From Collinsella aerofaciens (GTDB taxonomy: Bacteria > Actinomycetota > Coriobacteriia > Coriobacteriales > Coriobacteriaceae), in contig NZ_JADMUF010000003.1 in assembly GCF_015546965.1 (NCBI RefSeq), positions 57,358-121,357 on the forward strand: a stretch of 64,000 nt of DNA. The letters run 5' to 3'. The position numbers were made by a program, and so were the translations under genes. Positions within the stretch are counted from its first letter, which is position 1. Every line of letters begins with the position of its first letter. The notes under the pieces are model-generated. The model saw only the letters and a list, made by a program, of their open reading frames with translations, was not told where the DNA came from and searched no databases. This document shows, piece by piece, positions 50,880-60,488 of the stretch.

Positions 50880-51884
50880 CTATCGGTTCTCGATGCTTCC
50901 GATGTTCTTGAGCTCGATGGAGATGAGGCCGTTGGGCTCGTTGACGAACTCGATGTACTCGGAGTTCGAGCCCATCTCGGCCGGGAAGCTGATCTCGATA
51001 CCCGTATCGGTACGAATCTTGTGATTGCGCACGGCCGCGCGCTCGACCTGCTTGCGCTCCACAGGCACACGCTCGGGCACCTTTTCCTCGGTCAGCGCCG
51101 CACGCACGCTCTCTTTGATGACCGGCTCGTCCTCAAAGACCTCGTCGACGATATCCCAGGGCGGCAGTTCCTCGTCGTCTTCGACCTTCTCGGCAACAGC
51201 GGCTTTGACCTTGGCGAGCGCCACGGCCGTGTTGGCGCCGTGCTCCTCGGCGACCTCCTCGACCACGCGTGTCACGGTGTCGATGACCTCCTTACCCGAC
51301 ACGCCCGTGTCGCACTGCAGCAGGCCATCGGGAATAAGCATACGGTCCTCGCCGGCAATCTTGCGTTTCTTGTCCACGTACCCAATCTCCATGGTGCTCG
51401 CGCGCACGATGGCATAGCTTGGCACCTTTTGCGAGGGGTTTGGCAGAATAGCGTAATGGCGCGCGATGTCATTGCGCACCTCCCCCTCCTCGCGGCCCAC
51501 TTCGTGCATAAAGGCCTGCTTGGAGCCCAGCAGCATCACGGCAAACCAGCGGGCATCCTCATCGTCGTCAAAATCAGCCACGAGTACGTCGGTGGACTCG
51601 GCTTTCTCGGCCTTGGCGAGTTCGGAAGAGATGAACTCCGCAATCTGCTGAGACAGGTCCACGAACTCACGCTCACCAAAGAAATAGCCCTTGAGCTCGC
51701 CGCCGAATGCGGAGTTTTCGGCAAACGTGGCGCGCTTGTTATCGGCAGACGTACGGGCGCGACGCAGGTGCGTGGTCACGAAGTTGCGCACGGTACGGCT
51801 CTCGATATCGAGCTCGCGCTGGCTCATGACGTTGACGGCAGAGTCAAAGTCCAGGATATGCAGAATCGCGTGATTGATTTTCAT
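50880..51884 (-). CDS. Nucleoid-associated protein (YejK/NdpA type)
   Basis: A 334-residue protein similar to the 37-kDa nucleoid-associated family: NHAILHILDFDSA at the N-terminus, VADFDDDEDARWFAVMLL, YAIVRASTMEIGYVDKKRK and a C-terminal GIEISFPAEMGSNSEYIEF. The start is placed at 51884; an ATG three codons upstream at 51893 has a poorer site. Role in chromosome organisation is by family only. Confidence 0.83.
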   Translation of the reverse strand: MKINHAILHILDFDSAVNVMSQRELDIESRTVRNFVTTHLRRARTSADNKRATFAENSAFGGELKGYFFGEREFVDLSQQIAEFISSELAKAEKAESTDVLVADFDDDEDARWFAVMLLGSKQAFMHEVGREEGEVRNDIARHYAILPNPSQKVPSYAIVRASTMEIGYVDKKRKIAGEDRMLIPDGLLQCDTGVSGKEVIDTVTRVVEEVAEEHGANTAVALAKVKAAVAEKVEDDEELPPWDIVDEVFEDEPVIKESVRAALTEEKVPERVPVERKQVERAAVRNHKIRTDTGIEISFPAEMGSNSEYIEFVNEPNGLISIELKNIGSIENR

Positions 51885-51958
51885 ATACGGCATTCCGTTC
51901 TAGATCGAATTGAGCACGAATCAGTATAGCGGTCGAGCCCACCCCAATGCACCAGTGG

Positions 51959-53119
51959 CTAGCGCAGAAGCTCGGACTGCCACGCCTCAAGCTGCTCCGC
52001 CAGGCTCTTACCAGCAGCAGGAACATTGAGCTCAGGGCGCTTGGGCAGCAGCGCGCATTTAAGAATTGCTGCAATCGTCTGCGAGATAAAACGGCGCGTA
52101 TCCTTGTCGAAACCTTGCGCAGCCTGGAGCATCACCGGCAGGCTCTCGCGAAGATTCCCTGCGATATCCGCAAATCGTTCGGCGCCCGTGGCCTCAAACA
52201 CGGAGAACAGCGCATCTACGAAGCGCTCGCGCTCGGCAGGCTCCACTGCGAGCAACATCTCGCGAATAGAGCCATCGACGTATCGTGCGCCGGCAGACAG
52301 GCGCTCGCAATACACAAAGTCGCAGCCGTCAACGACCCAGCTAAAGGGATTGTGCTGCAGCAGGCTGAACTCGGTGCTCTCGACAATGGCGTAATCCTCC
52401 TGCGCCTCGAACATCATGCCGAAAATCGACGACTGCGGCAGGGTTTTATCGATGCGACCGGACAGGCCCGCAAAGGCGTCGCCACTCAGGAACTCCTCGA
52501 CAAAGCCGGGACCATCATGCGAGAAGGCCCTCTCGATTCGGTCACCAGCAGCTTCAGAGCACATCGCCGCGCCATACACCGCCAAGTTGCCGCCCTTGGA
52601 ATGTCCTCCACACAGCAACGGACCGTCAATCGCGGCAGCTGCCTCGTCCACATAACGCGCCGCGGATTCCTGGGCCGGCACAGGACGCCGGAACGCCATG
52701 TTAAAGTCCTCTTTCCAGCCCACAATCGTGCTGTCGGTCCCCCGGAAGGCAAGATAGCTAAACCCCGCCGGAAATCGGAACGTCATGGCCGCAAACTGCT
52801 CCGTTGTCTCGGCATCACTCACGCTACGATAGCCGCAAACACGAACGCCACGGTAGCGGGGGCTTGCTGCCACAGCCTCCAACAGGGCACGGCTCCCCTC
52901 CGGATCCCACAGGTCGCCAATCATGTCTTGGTAGCACTCGGCGCGCAGCAGCTCGCGTACGTCTAGGCCCTGCCAGTTCGTCAGCTCCGCCATATCACCC
53001 GGCAAACGCAAATAGGACAACCACGCAAAGACCAGGCTATCCACCGCGCAGAACGGCCGTTCCTCAAACGGATCAAACGCCGTCTGGGCATAGGTCAAAA
53101 AATTAGGCGAATCCGACAT
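51959..53119 (-). CDS. Mbeg1-like alpha/beta hydrolase
   Basis: A 386-residue lipase-like protein of the DUF2974 (Mbeg1-like) group. CAVDSLVFAWLSYL near the start, FSYLAFRGTDSTIVGWKEDF, then the nucleophile elbow LLCGGHSKGGNLAVYGA. GGGAGG precedes the ATG at 53119. No signal peptide. The enzymatic substrate is unknown. Confidence 0.85.
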   Translation of the reverse strand: MSDSPNFLTYAQTAFDPFEERPFCAVDSLVFAWLSYLRLPGDMAELTNWQGLDVRELLRAECYQDMIGDLWDPEGSRALLEAVAASPRYRGVRVCGYRSVSDAETTEQFAAMTFRFPAGFSYLAFRGTDSTIVGWKEDFNMAFRRPVPAQESAARYVDEAAAAIDGPLLCGGHSKGGNLAVYGAAMCSEAAGDRIERAFSHDGPGFVEEFLSGDAFAGLSGRIDKTLPQSSIFGMMFEAQEDYAIVESTEFSLLQHNPFSWVVDGCDFVYCERLSAGARYVDGSIREMLLAVEPAERERFVDALFSVFEATGAERFADIAGNLRESLPVMLQAAQGFDKDTRRFISQTIAAILKCALLPKRPELNVPAAGKSLAEQLEAWQSELLR

Positions 53120-53179
53120 GGCCCTCCCATCAACTATGGTGCATTGGGGTGGTGCAAAGTAACCTGACCCCCTCGCACC

Positions 53180-53216
53180 AAAAAGGCGCCCGGACCGTGT
53201 GGCCCGGACGCCTTTC
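53180..53216 (-). terminator. Terminator after ldh
   Basis: An inverted repeat AAAGGCG..CCGG / CCGG..CGCCTTT with T5 on the minus strand. Confidence 0.85.
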
Positions 53217-53246
53217 ATTGTAGCCTGTTGCCCAAAAGAGCTTGAT

Positions 53247-54197
53247 TTAGCAGGAGAAGTCGACGCTGTCGATGATGTCCTTGAGGGCCTTGGCGGAGGC
53301 GGTGAGCTCATGCTGCTCGTCATCGTTCAACGGCACGGGAACGCGGCAGACGACGCCGTCACGGCCAACGACCGTCGGCATGGAGATGGCAAGATCGGAC
53401 AGGCCATACTCGCCCACCATGAGCGAGGAAACGGGCAGAACGGTCTGCTCGTCACGCATAACAGCGGTGCAGATGCGCTTGACAGCCATGGCGACGCCGT
53501 AGTAGGTGGCGTGCTTCTTCTCGATGATGGTGTAGGCGGAGTTCTTGACGTCCTCGGCGATGCGCTTCTCGGCGGTCTCATGCTCCAGATGACCGTGAAG
53601 CTCGCAGAAGGTGTTCAGCGGCACGCCGGCAACCTGAGCGCTGGACCAAGCGACAAACTCGGAGTCGCCGTGCTCACCCATGACATAGGCCTGGACATCG
53701 CGCGGGTCAACCTCGACGTGAGCACCAAGCATCTGCTGCAGACGGCCAGTGTCGAGCACGGTGCCGGAGCCGATGACATGGCCCTCGGGCAGGCCGGACA
53801 TCTTGATGGCAGCATAGGTCAGAACATCAACCGGGTTGGAGACGATTAGCAGAATGCCGTCGAAGCCGGACTTCTTAATCTCGGGGATAATGGACTTAAA
53901 GATGTTTACGTTCTTGTTGACCAGGTCCAGGCGGGTCTCACCGGGCTTCTGGGCAGCGCCAGCGGTGACGACGATCATGGCGGCGTCCGCGACATCGGAA
54001 TAATCGCCGGCGTAGATCTTCATCGGCTCGGCAAACGTCATGCCGTGCGCGATATCCAGAGCCTCGCCCTCGGCGCGATTCTTGTCCACGTCGATGAGGA
54101 CCATCTCGGAGAACAGACCGCTCTGCATCAGTGCGAACGCCGAAGACGAACCGACGAAACCGCAGCCGACAATAGCGACCTTCTTCTCGTTAACCAT
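53247..54197 (-). CDS. ldh: L-lactate dehydrogenase
   Basis: Reduces pyruvate to L-lactate with NADH. A 316-residue protein: VAIVGCGFVGSSSAFAL as the NAD motif, VVTAGAAQKPGETRLDLVNKN split over the substrate loop with its Arg, IVSNPVDVLTY, GSGTVLDTGRL and the catalytic His in VMGEHGDSEF. GGGAGTTT precedes the ATG at 54197. Stands alone between terminators. Confidence 0.95.
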   Translation of the reverse strand: MVNEKKVAIVGCGFVGSSSAFALMQSGLFSEMVLIDVDKNRAEGEALDIAHGMTFAEPMKIYAGDYSDVADAAMIVVTAGAAQKPGETRLDLVNKNVNIFKSIIPEIKKSGFDGILLIVSNPVDVLTYAAIKMSGLPEGHVIGSGTVLDTGRLQQMLGAHVEVDPRDVQAYVMGEHGDSEFVAWSSAQVAGVPLNTFCELHGHLEHETAEKRIAEDVKNSAYTIIEKKHATYYGVAMAVKRICTAVMRDEQTVLPVSSLMVGEYGLSDLAISMPTVVGRDGVVCRVPVPLNDDEQHELTASAKALKDIIDSVDFSC

Positions 54198-54224
54198 TAC
54201 AAACTCCCATCTCTCTCCACAAAC

Positions 54225-54253
54225 AAGCCGCTCGGGAACGACCCGAGCGGCTT
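54225..54253 (-). terminator. Terminator after aminotransferase
   Basis: A perfect 12-base stem AAGCCGCTCGGG / CCCGAGCGGCTT with a five-base loop, upstream of ldh and downstream of the aminotransferase. Confidence 0.8.
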
Positions 54254-54398
54254 GCCGTAATCCCAATACATCCAATCGGGACTTTGATTATGCTCCTATT
54301 CGCAGCCAAAAATCGACCGTTTACCGAAATTGTTTGCAGAATTCGTAAAATAACTGCACGAAATCGGTTTCGAGCTATTGACGAGTCGAAATAGGTTT

Positions 54399-55562
54399 CT
54401 AATACAGGCCCGCCTCGCGAATGGCCTCGACAGCCAAAGCGATCTGATCGGGCGGCAAGACCAGTGCCATACGCACGTGCCCCTCGCCCGAAGGGCCAAA
54501 GCTCGCGCCCGGCGTCACCACAACGCCGGCCTTCTCCATAAGCTCCTCGCAAAACGCCATGGAATCGGTGCGACCACCGGGAAGCTTGGCCCACACAAAC
54601 ATAGAGCCATGCGCGTTGGGACGCTCCCAGCCCAGGCCCTCAAGACCGTCACACAGGGCATCGCGGCGTTCCTGGTACTTCAGACGCTGCGCCTCGACCT
54701 CATCGCGCGGACCATTCAAGCAAGCGATGGCGGCCTTCTGGATCGGGAAGAACATACCAAAGTCGATCTGGCCGCGCAGCTTGGCAAAGGCCGAGACCAC
54801 ATCCTCGCGGCCGACCAAAAAGCCGATACGCGCACCGGTGACGTTAAACGACTTGGAGAGCGAGAAGAACTCAACGCCCACCTCGAGCGCGCCGGGATAC
54901 TGCAAGAAGCTGCCGCCCGGCTCGCCGTCGAACACGATGTCGGAGTACGCGTTGTCATGGACGATGAGCAGGTCGTGCTCGCGGGCGAAAGCGATGATCT
55001 CCTCGTAGACCTCGGGAGTGCCCACCGAGCCGACCGGGTTCGCGGGCAGCGACACGATCATATATTTGGCACGATCGGCCACCTCGGGATCGATACCCGC
55101 CACATAGGGCAGGTAATTGTGCTCGGCAACCAGCGGATAGTATTCGAGCTTGGCATCGGCGATCTTGGCACCCGCCTCAAAGACCGGGTAGCACGGATCG
55201 GGAACCAAAATGGTGTCACCCGGATCGAGCAGGGCAAGGCCTAAATGGCCCACCCCCTCCTGCGTGCCGTTGCACGACTGCACCATAGACGGCGTAATGC
55301 CCGAAACGCCAAAGCGGCGCTCATAGTAATCGCACACGGCCTGCTTGAGTTCGGGCAGGTCGCGCAGGGCATACTTCCACATCTCGGGATCTTGGGCTGC
55401 CTGCGTGAGCGCCTCGACCACGTGGTCGTACGGCTTAAAGTCGGGCGTGCCCACGCTCATGTTGTAAATGGTCTTGCCCTGGGCCTTCAGCGCGAGAAGC
55501 TTGTTGTTGAGCGAGGCGAAGACCTCCGCGCCAAAGCGGTCGAGACGCTGCGATGCCTGCAT
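54399..55562 (-). CDS. Class I aminotransferase, possibly DAP-pathway
   Basis: A 387-residue fold-type I aminotransferase. NMSVGTPDFKP, CNGTQEGVGHL, DPCYPVFEAG, SLPANPVGS, HDNAYSDIVFDG and the PLP lysine in FFSLSKSFNVTGARIGF are all visible. It resembles LL-diaminopimelate or N-acetyl-diaminopimelate aminotransferases, which the acetylase pathway here would need. Substrate unproved. AAAGGTGG precedes the ATG at 55562. Confidence 0.85.
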   Translation of the reverse strand: MQASQRLDRFGAEVFASLNNKLLALKAQGKTIYNMSVGTPDFKPYDHVVEALTQAAQDPEMWKYALRDLPELKQAVCDYYERRFGVSGITPSMVQSCNGTQEGVGHLGLALLDPGDTILVPDPCYPVFEAGAKIADAKLEYYPLVAEHNYLPYVAGIDPEVADRAKYMIVSLPANPVGSVGTPEVYEEIIAFAREHDLLIVHDNAYSDIVFDGEPGGSFLQYPGALEVGVEFFSLSKSFNVTGARIGFLVGREDVVSAFAKLRGQIDFGMFFPIQKAAIACLNGPRDEVEAQRLKYQERRDALCDGLEGLGWERPNAHGSMFVWAKLPGGRTDSMAFCEELMEKAGVVVTPGASFGPSGEGHVRMALVLPPDQIALAVEAIREAGLY

Positions 55563-55580
55563 GGTGCCACCTTTCGATAT

Positions 55581-55612
55581 AAAAAACGCGGCGCTCCGAC
55601 AAGAGCGCCGCG
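55581..55612 (-). terminator. Terminator between nadE and aminotransferase
   Basis: CGCGGCGCTC / GAGCGCCGCG followed by T6 on the minus strand. It ends nadE transcription but lies only about 20 bases before the next start codon, so any promoter for the aminotransferase is either upstream of it or passes through it. Confidence 0.85.
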
Positions 55613-55680
55613 CGATACGGGCCATCAGATTGCAAAAGTGTAACGCTTGCAACCCCCGTATTGGTTCAATTTAGCCAACC

Positions 55681-57660
55681 TTAGTCAACTGGATTGAGCG
55701 CGTCGATCTGCGCAAGCCACAGACGCGAGCTAGCGTCACTCGGCATACGCCAATCGCCGCGCGGGCTAAGCGTCACCGAGCCCACCTTGGGACCATCGGG
55801 CAGGCAGCTGCGCTTAAACTGCTGGGCAAAGAAGCGACGGTAGAACGTACGTAGCCACGTGTGGACGGTCTTGGCGTCGTAGACGCCCTCGAAGCTCTTG
55901 AGCGCCATGCGGTAGATCTTGCCAGGCTCAAAGCCAAAACGCAGCAGGTAGTAGAGGAAGTAGTCGTGCAGCTCGTACGGGCCCACCAAATCCTCGGTCT
56001 TCTGCGCAATCTCGCCGTCGCCCGTGGGCGGCAGAAGCTCGGGGGACACCGGCGTATCGAGGATATCGAGCAAGACCTCGGCAATGCGCCCGCCAAAGAC
56101 ATCGGCGGCATAGCGCACCAGATGGCGCACAAGCGTCTTGGGCACGCTCGCGTTGACGGCATACATGCTCATATGGTCGCCGTTATAGGTAGCCCAGCCG
56201 AGCGCCAGCTCCGACAGGTCGCCCGTGCCAATGACAAAACCGCCAGCCTGGTTGGCCAGATCCATCAGAATCTGCGTGCGCTCGCGCGCCTGGCTGTTCT
56301 CGTAGGTCACGTCCTGCACGGCCGGATCATGCTCGATATCCTTAAAGTGCTGCTCCACGGCAGCATGGATCGAGACCTCCCGGAAGCTCACGCCCAGGTC
56401 GCGGGCGAGTGACTCGGCATTCGACTTGGTACGATGCGTCGTGCCAAAGCCCGGCATGGAGACGGCCGTGATGCCCGTGCGCGGCAGGCCCAAGGCATCG
56501 AACGCACGCACGGTCACGAGCAGCGCCAGCGTGGAATCGAGGCCGCCCGAAAGGCCGATGACGGCAGCCTTGGTGCCCGTATGGGCAAGGCGGGTCTTGA
56601 GGCCCGCGGTCTGTAGGTCGAGAATGGTCTCACAGCGCTCGGCCAGGTCGCCGTGGTCTGCCGGAACAAAAGGCGCGCGCGGGAAGACGCGGTCAATATC
56701 ACAGGCATCGCGCAAGGCGGGCTCTTCGGTGAGCGTTCCCTCAAACGAAAACTCAACGGTCGTGGCCTCCGGCGCATCGTCCGGGCGCGTCCACGTCGTC
56801 GAGCGGCGACGTTCGGCCACCAAACGATCAAGGTCAACGTCGGCCACTGCCATGTCGCAGGTGAGGAGCTTCGTCGCAGCCAACTTAGAACCATTTTCGT
56901 AGACGAGGTTCTCCCCCGCAAAGACCATGTCGGTCGTGGATTCGCCCTCGCTCGCGTCCGCATAGGCATAGGCGCAGTACAGACGCGCGCTCTGGTTGGA
57001 GATAAGGCTACGGCGGTAATCTGCCTTGCCGATGATCTCGTCCGAAGCCGAGGGGTTGAGGATCACCGTAGCGCCGGCAAGCGCCATCTCGGTCGAAGGG
57101 GGCGCGGGCACCCACAGGTCCTCGCAGATCTCGATGCCAAGCACCATGTCCTCGGCACCCTCGTCACAGCAACGATAGATAAGCCCCGAACCAAGCGGTA
57201 CCGGACCCTGACCGGCAAATTCAATCCACATGGGATCGACGGGCGCCGGAGCAAACCAGCGGCGCTCATAGAACTCGCCATAGTTGGGCAGATACTTCTT
57301 GGCCGTAAGACCCAAAAGCTCACCCGCGCAGCACACGGCGGCACAGTTGTAGATGTTCTCGGCCACCGCCACAGGAAGACCGATGGTAAAGACAATCGGC
57401 AGCTCACGAGTCTCATCGAGGATATGCACCAGAGCAGCCTCGCAGGCATGCAGCAGCGTGCGGTTATGGAACAGATCGGCCGCGGTATAGCCGGTCAGGT
57501 TAAGCTCGGGCAGCACCAGTGCGCGAACGCCGCGCTCGGTAGCCTCGCGAACAGCCGCCAGCGCAACCTCGGCATTGCCCTCGACATCGGCCACGCGAAT
57601 CCGCGGCGACGCCGCCGCCACACGCAAAAAGCCATCAGACTGAGAAAGGTGAAGATTCAT
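55681..57660 (-). CDS. nadE: Glutamine-dependent NAD+ synthetase
   Basis: Amidates nicotinic acid adenine dinucleotide. A 659-residue two-domain enzyme: an N-terminal nitrilase-type glutaminase with its Glu-Lys-Cys triad (LPELNLTG, KKYLPNYGEFYE, LGIEICEDLWVP), and a C-terminal NAD synthetase with GLSGGLDSTLALL and GTGDLSELALGWATY. Start at 57660 has GGGAG upstream. Confidence 0.95.
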   Translation of the reverse strand: MNLHLSQSDGFLRVAAASPRIRVADVEGNAEVALAAVREATERGVRALVLPELNLTGYTAADLFHNRTLLHACEAALVHILDETRELPIVFTIGLPVAVAENIYNCAAVCCAGELLGLTAKKYLPNYGEFYERRWFAPAPVDPMWIEFAGQGPVPLGSGLIYRCCDEGAEDMVLGIEICEDLWVPAPPSTEMALAGATVILNPSASDEIIGKADYRRSLISNQSARLYCAYAYADASEGESTTDMVFAGENLVYENGSKLAATKLLTCDMAVADVDLDRLVAERRRSTTWTRPDDAPEATTVEFSFEGTLTEEPALRDACDIDRVFPRAPFVPADHGDLAERCETILDLQTAGLKTRLAHTGTKAAVIGLSGGLDSTLALLVTVRAFDALGLPRTGITAVSMPGFGTTHRTKSNAESLARDLGVSFREVSIHAAVEQHFKDIEHDPAVQDVTYENSQARERTQILMDLANQAGGFVIGTGDLSELALGWATYNGDHMSMYAVNASVPKTLVRHLVRYAADVFGGRIAEVLLDILDTPVSPELLPPTGDGEIAQKTEDLVGPYELHDYFLYYLLRFGFEPGKIYRMALKSFEGVYDAKTVHTWLRTFYRRFFAQQFKRSCLPDGPKVGSVTLSPRGDWRMPSDASSRLWLAQIDALNPVD

Positions 57661-57863
57661 AAGAATGCTCCCGTGCGTAGACACCATTCACAACAATTAG
57701 CAAGCCCTATTGTAGTTCAACCGCCGGGTCCAACCGTATCCCACCAACTTGGTGAGCTATTGATGAGTTGATGGTATCTGTTAAATGTCACGTACGATTC
57801 ACATCTGGTGGGTACCCTGATGGCTACACGAAACGAAGCAGATTTACACCGGGAGGACCCCGT

Positions 57864-58826
57864 ATGACAACCAAGTACACCGACGCGCCGCGCACGCGCG
57901 TCATGACTCCCGCCGCACTCAACAACGGCGTTCACGAGAACCATTCCATCGGCCAGACCATGGCCATCGCGCCCAAAAAGGGCCTGTTCGACGACATTTC
58001 CATTCCCCAGATCATCGCCGGCGCCGCAGCCGCCGCCACAAGCGTCGCACTTGCTTCCAAGATTGGTATCGCAGGTTCAGTAATTGGCGCCGCCGTGAGC
58101 TCGGTCATCACCGTTGTGTCCTCGCAGGTCTACCGCCACTTTATCTCTGCCAGCGCCAAAGCCCTCAAAGGTACGCACGCCGACGTCGACTACCCCGCCG
58201 GCGCCTATGAGCCTGTTGAGTTTGATGCCGAGGAGCACCTGGGCGGCGCCGCGACTACGCAAGAGATGCGCCAGATTGCGGGGCGCGCGACCACGGCGCG
58301 CGTTGCCCCCAACAGCTTGCGCGCCAAGGCGGCGGCAGAGCGCAGCCAGACGCAAAAGCAGGTCATCATCTTCTCGATCGCCATCGCCATCGTCGCGGTC
58401 ATCGCCTGCACCGGCGCCATCCTTATCACCACCGCCGGTGAGGGTCTGGGCGAGCGCCCCGAGCCAATCCTTTCATCGCGCACGACCGAGCACGACGCGG
58501 ATAGCTCCGGTCAATCGCAAAGCCGGCAGGACGACCCGCAGGGCACCTCCGCATCCACCGACTCGTCCTCGAACGCCCCCGATCAGTCGCAGAGCGCTGA
58601 TTCTTCTGCGAACAGCGGCGGCACGCAATCCGGCACGACCGACTCAAGCCAAACGACTGACGGCTCTCAGCCGAGCACGGGCGACCAGACGAGTGGCAAT
58701 ACATCGGGCACGGAATCTACCGACAACGGCAACACCAACAGCTCGAACAGCTCGAACAGCTCGGGCGGAACCGCGTCCGGCGCGGCATCTGACAGCTCGA
58801 GCCAAGGCACGGCATCGGGCAACTAA
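57864..58826 (+). CDS. Membrane protein with Ser/Gly/Thr-rich tail
   Basis: A 320-residue protein. Two hydrophobic segments: an Ala-rich one near residues 50-85 and a clear helix near 170-195 (VIIFSIAIAIVAVIACTGAI). After the second helix the last 120 residues are Ser, Asp, Gly, Thr and Asn rich and disordered, probably outside the cell. GGGAGG precedes the ATG at 57864. No recognised family. Confidence 0.75.
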   Translation: MTTKYTDAPRTRVMTPAALNNGVHENHSIGQTMAIAPKKGLFDDISIPQIIAGAAAAATSVALASKIGIAGSVIGAAVSSVITVVSSQVYRHFISASAKALKGTHADVDYPAGAYEPVEFDAEEHLGGAATTQEMRQIAGRATTARVAPNSLRAKAAAERSQTQKQVIIFSIAIAIVAVIACTGAILITTAGEGLGERPEPILSSRTTEHDADSSGQSQSRQDDPQGTSASTDSSSNAPDQSQSADSSANSGGTQSGTTDSSQTTDGSQPSTGDQTSGNTSGTESTDNGNTNSSNSSNSSGGTASGAASDSSSQGTASGN

Positions 58827-58860
58827 GCACGTTTGCCTCTCATAGATAACCGACCTGCAT

Positions 58861-58897
58861 AACGGGCGCGAACCGGCAAACGGTCGCGCCCGTTTGC
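58861..58897 (+). terminator. Terminator after 57864 gene
   Basis: AACGGGCGCGA pairs with TCGCGCCCGTT, followed by TTT. Confidence 0.75.
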
Positions 58898-58965
58898 CTT
58901 GGGCGCCGAGATGGCAAGCCCCGTGCGATGGTAAGATGCTTTGGTGTGTAAAGAGGAGATTTGCC

Positions 58966-60274
58966 ATGAGCAAGACAATAGTTAGGCCCACGCTATCGCT
59001 GGGCAACCACATCTATCTGTATCGCCTACTGCGCGATGCAATCGGATGCGGCAAGCAAACGTTTATGACGCAGGTCGAGGAGGCGCTCGCCGCAGGCGAC
59101 ATGGCCGCTTATGACCTGGGCTTCGAGTCCACGCGCGAGCTGCTCGAGGAGCTCGACGACTGCATTAAGCTGACCGTCTTTAAGGGCGGTCGCCTGTATG
59201 CCACCGTCATCGCCAACGAGGCCTGGGATGCCGCCCTTGCCAAGGGCGAGGACAAGCCCAAGGCAGCCAAGGGAGCCAAGCAGTCCTACAAAAAGAAAAA
59301 AACGCGGCGAGAAGGACCTCAAGGCCGTGCGCCCCAAGCGCGTTAAGCGCGCCGAGCCCGAGCCCGTGGCCGAAGTCGCTCCGAAGTCCGAGCCCGAGAC
59401 AGAGATCGAAGTCGCTATTGAGGTAACAGCAGAAGCCGAAACCGAAATCGCCGTCACGACCGATCCCAAAGTCATATCCGAGCAGGAAGCCACTGCGGAT
59501 CCCAACGAGGCTCCCAAGTCGACAACCGAAGAAGCCGCTAACCAATCCGAGACGCCTGCGTTCCAAAACAGCGATGTCTTTGGCGACGAGGCCGAGGACG
59601 ATCAGTCCGACGAGCCCGCCGATCAAGGCGTTACCGAGTCGGCGCCGGAGCCCGAGACGCCGCAGCCCGCCATCTCGCTCACGGTCGTCTATGACCCCGA
59701 GAACGCCAACGCCGGCATCACCACCATGGCTTCCACGCCGGTCGAGACAAAGCCGAGCATCGAGAACGAGAACGCAACGCAGGTTGAGATTGAAACTGCA
59801 GCTGCAGACGCGCCCGTCACCGTGAAGCCCGCAGATTCCACAATCAAGCCGGAAGCGACGCCGGAGCCCGCACCCGTCATCGAATCCGTGCCCACCTCTG
59901 CTTGCGACCAAATTCCCGCACCGGCACCGGCTCCGGCACCCGCAGCGGCCCCAACCCCCGCACCTGCAGCGCCCGCCATCCCCGAGGACTTCCCCGTCGA
60001 TTTCGCAACCGAGGTCTTCTGCCCCGGCCCGCTTCTGCACCAGTTGTCGACCTATCTCCCCTACGGCGCCGATACCCTCGGCATCGTCGGCGAGTACTAC
60101 TGGATCGCCCGCGAGCGCGGTACCATCGAGGCCGCGCGAAACCGCGCAGACTTCCCCCTGCGCTACACGCAGGCCGGCGAGCGCCGCGAGGTTACCGTGC
60201 GCATCCGCCGCAACACCACCGGTGGCCTCGGATCCACCTGGGCCATCGATAAAGTCGAAGAACCCGAGCAGTAA
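58966..60274 (+). pseudogene. Two-domain low-complexity protein, frameshifted at an A7 tract
   Basis: The ATG at 58966 follows AGAGGAG. The first frame gives a folded-looking N-terminal part (GNHIYLYRLLRDAIG, FESTRELLEELDDCIKLTVF, RLYATVIANEAWD) and runs into a Lys-rich stretch, then stops at 59346. From the A7 run at 59296-59302 another frame continues with the expected basic RGEKDLKAVRPKRVKR, a long Pro/Glu/Ala-rich linker, and a C-terminal domain (FPVDFATEVFCPGPLLHQL to DKVEEPEQ). Removing one A joins both into about 436 residues. It may be inactivated, phase-variable or a homopolymer read error. No known family. Confidence 0.8.
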
Positions 60275-60280
60275 CGACAA

Positions 60281-60318
60281 ACGGCTCAAATCCAAATCAG
60301 GATTTGAGCCGTTTTTAT
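60281..60318 (+). terminator. Terminator after frameshifted gene
   Basis: ACGGCTCAAATCC / GGATTTGAGCCGT with a six-base loop, followed by TTTTATTT. Confidence 0.92.
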
Positions 60319-60345
60319 TTGTTGATGTTGCGTAACCAACAGCGA

Positions 60346-60485
60346 GCGGGCCGCAAGTGCCCCAGGTTGCCGTGAAAGAGGAGCGACGCGTACTTCGGTA
60401 CGCGAGCGACGGCCTGAACGGCAAGATGGGGTGCTTGCGACCCGCGCAGCGTCGAGCAGTTACGCGGTTTGGAAAACCGCGTAAC
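60346..60485 (+). repeat. Dispersed covarying hairpin repeat, copy C
   Basis: Long hairpin 60346-60445 with core GCGTAC-TTCG-GTACGC, middle stem TTGCCG/CGGCAA, outer stem GCGGGCCGCAAG and CTTGCGACCCGC, then the trailing GTTACGCGG/CCGCGTAAC hairpin at 60459-60485 shared with copy A. It lies between convergent genes. Confidence 0.8.
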
Positions 60486-60488
60486 GAT

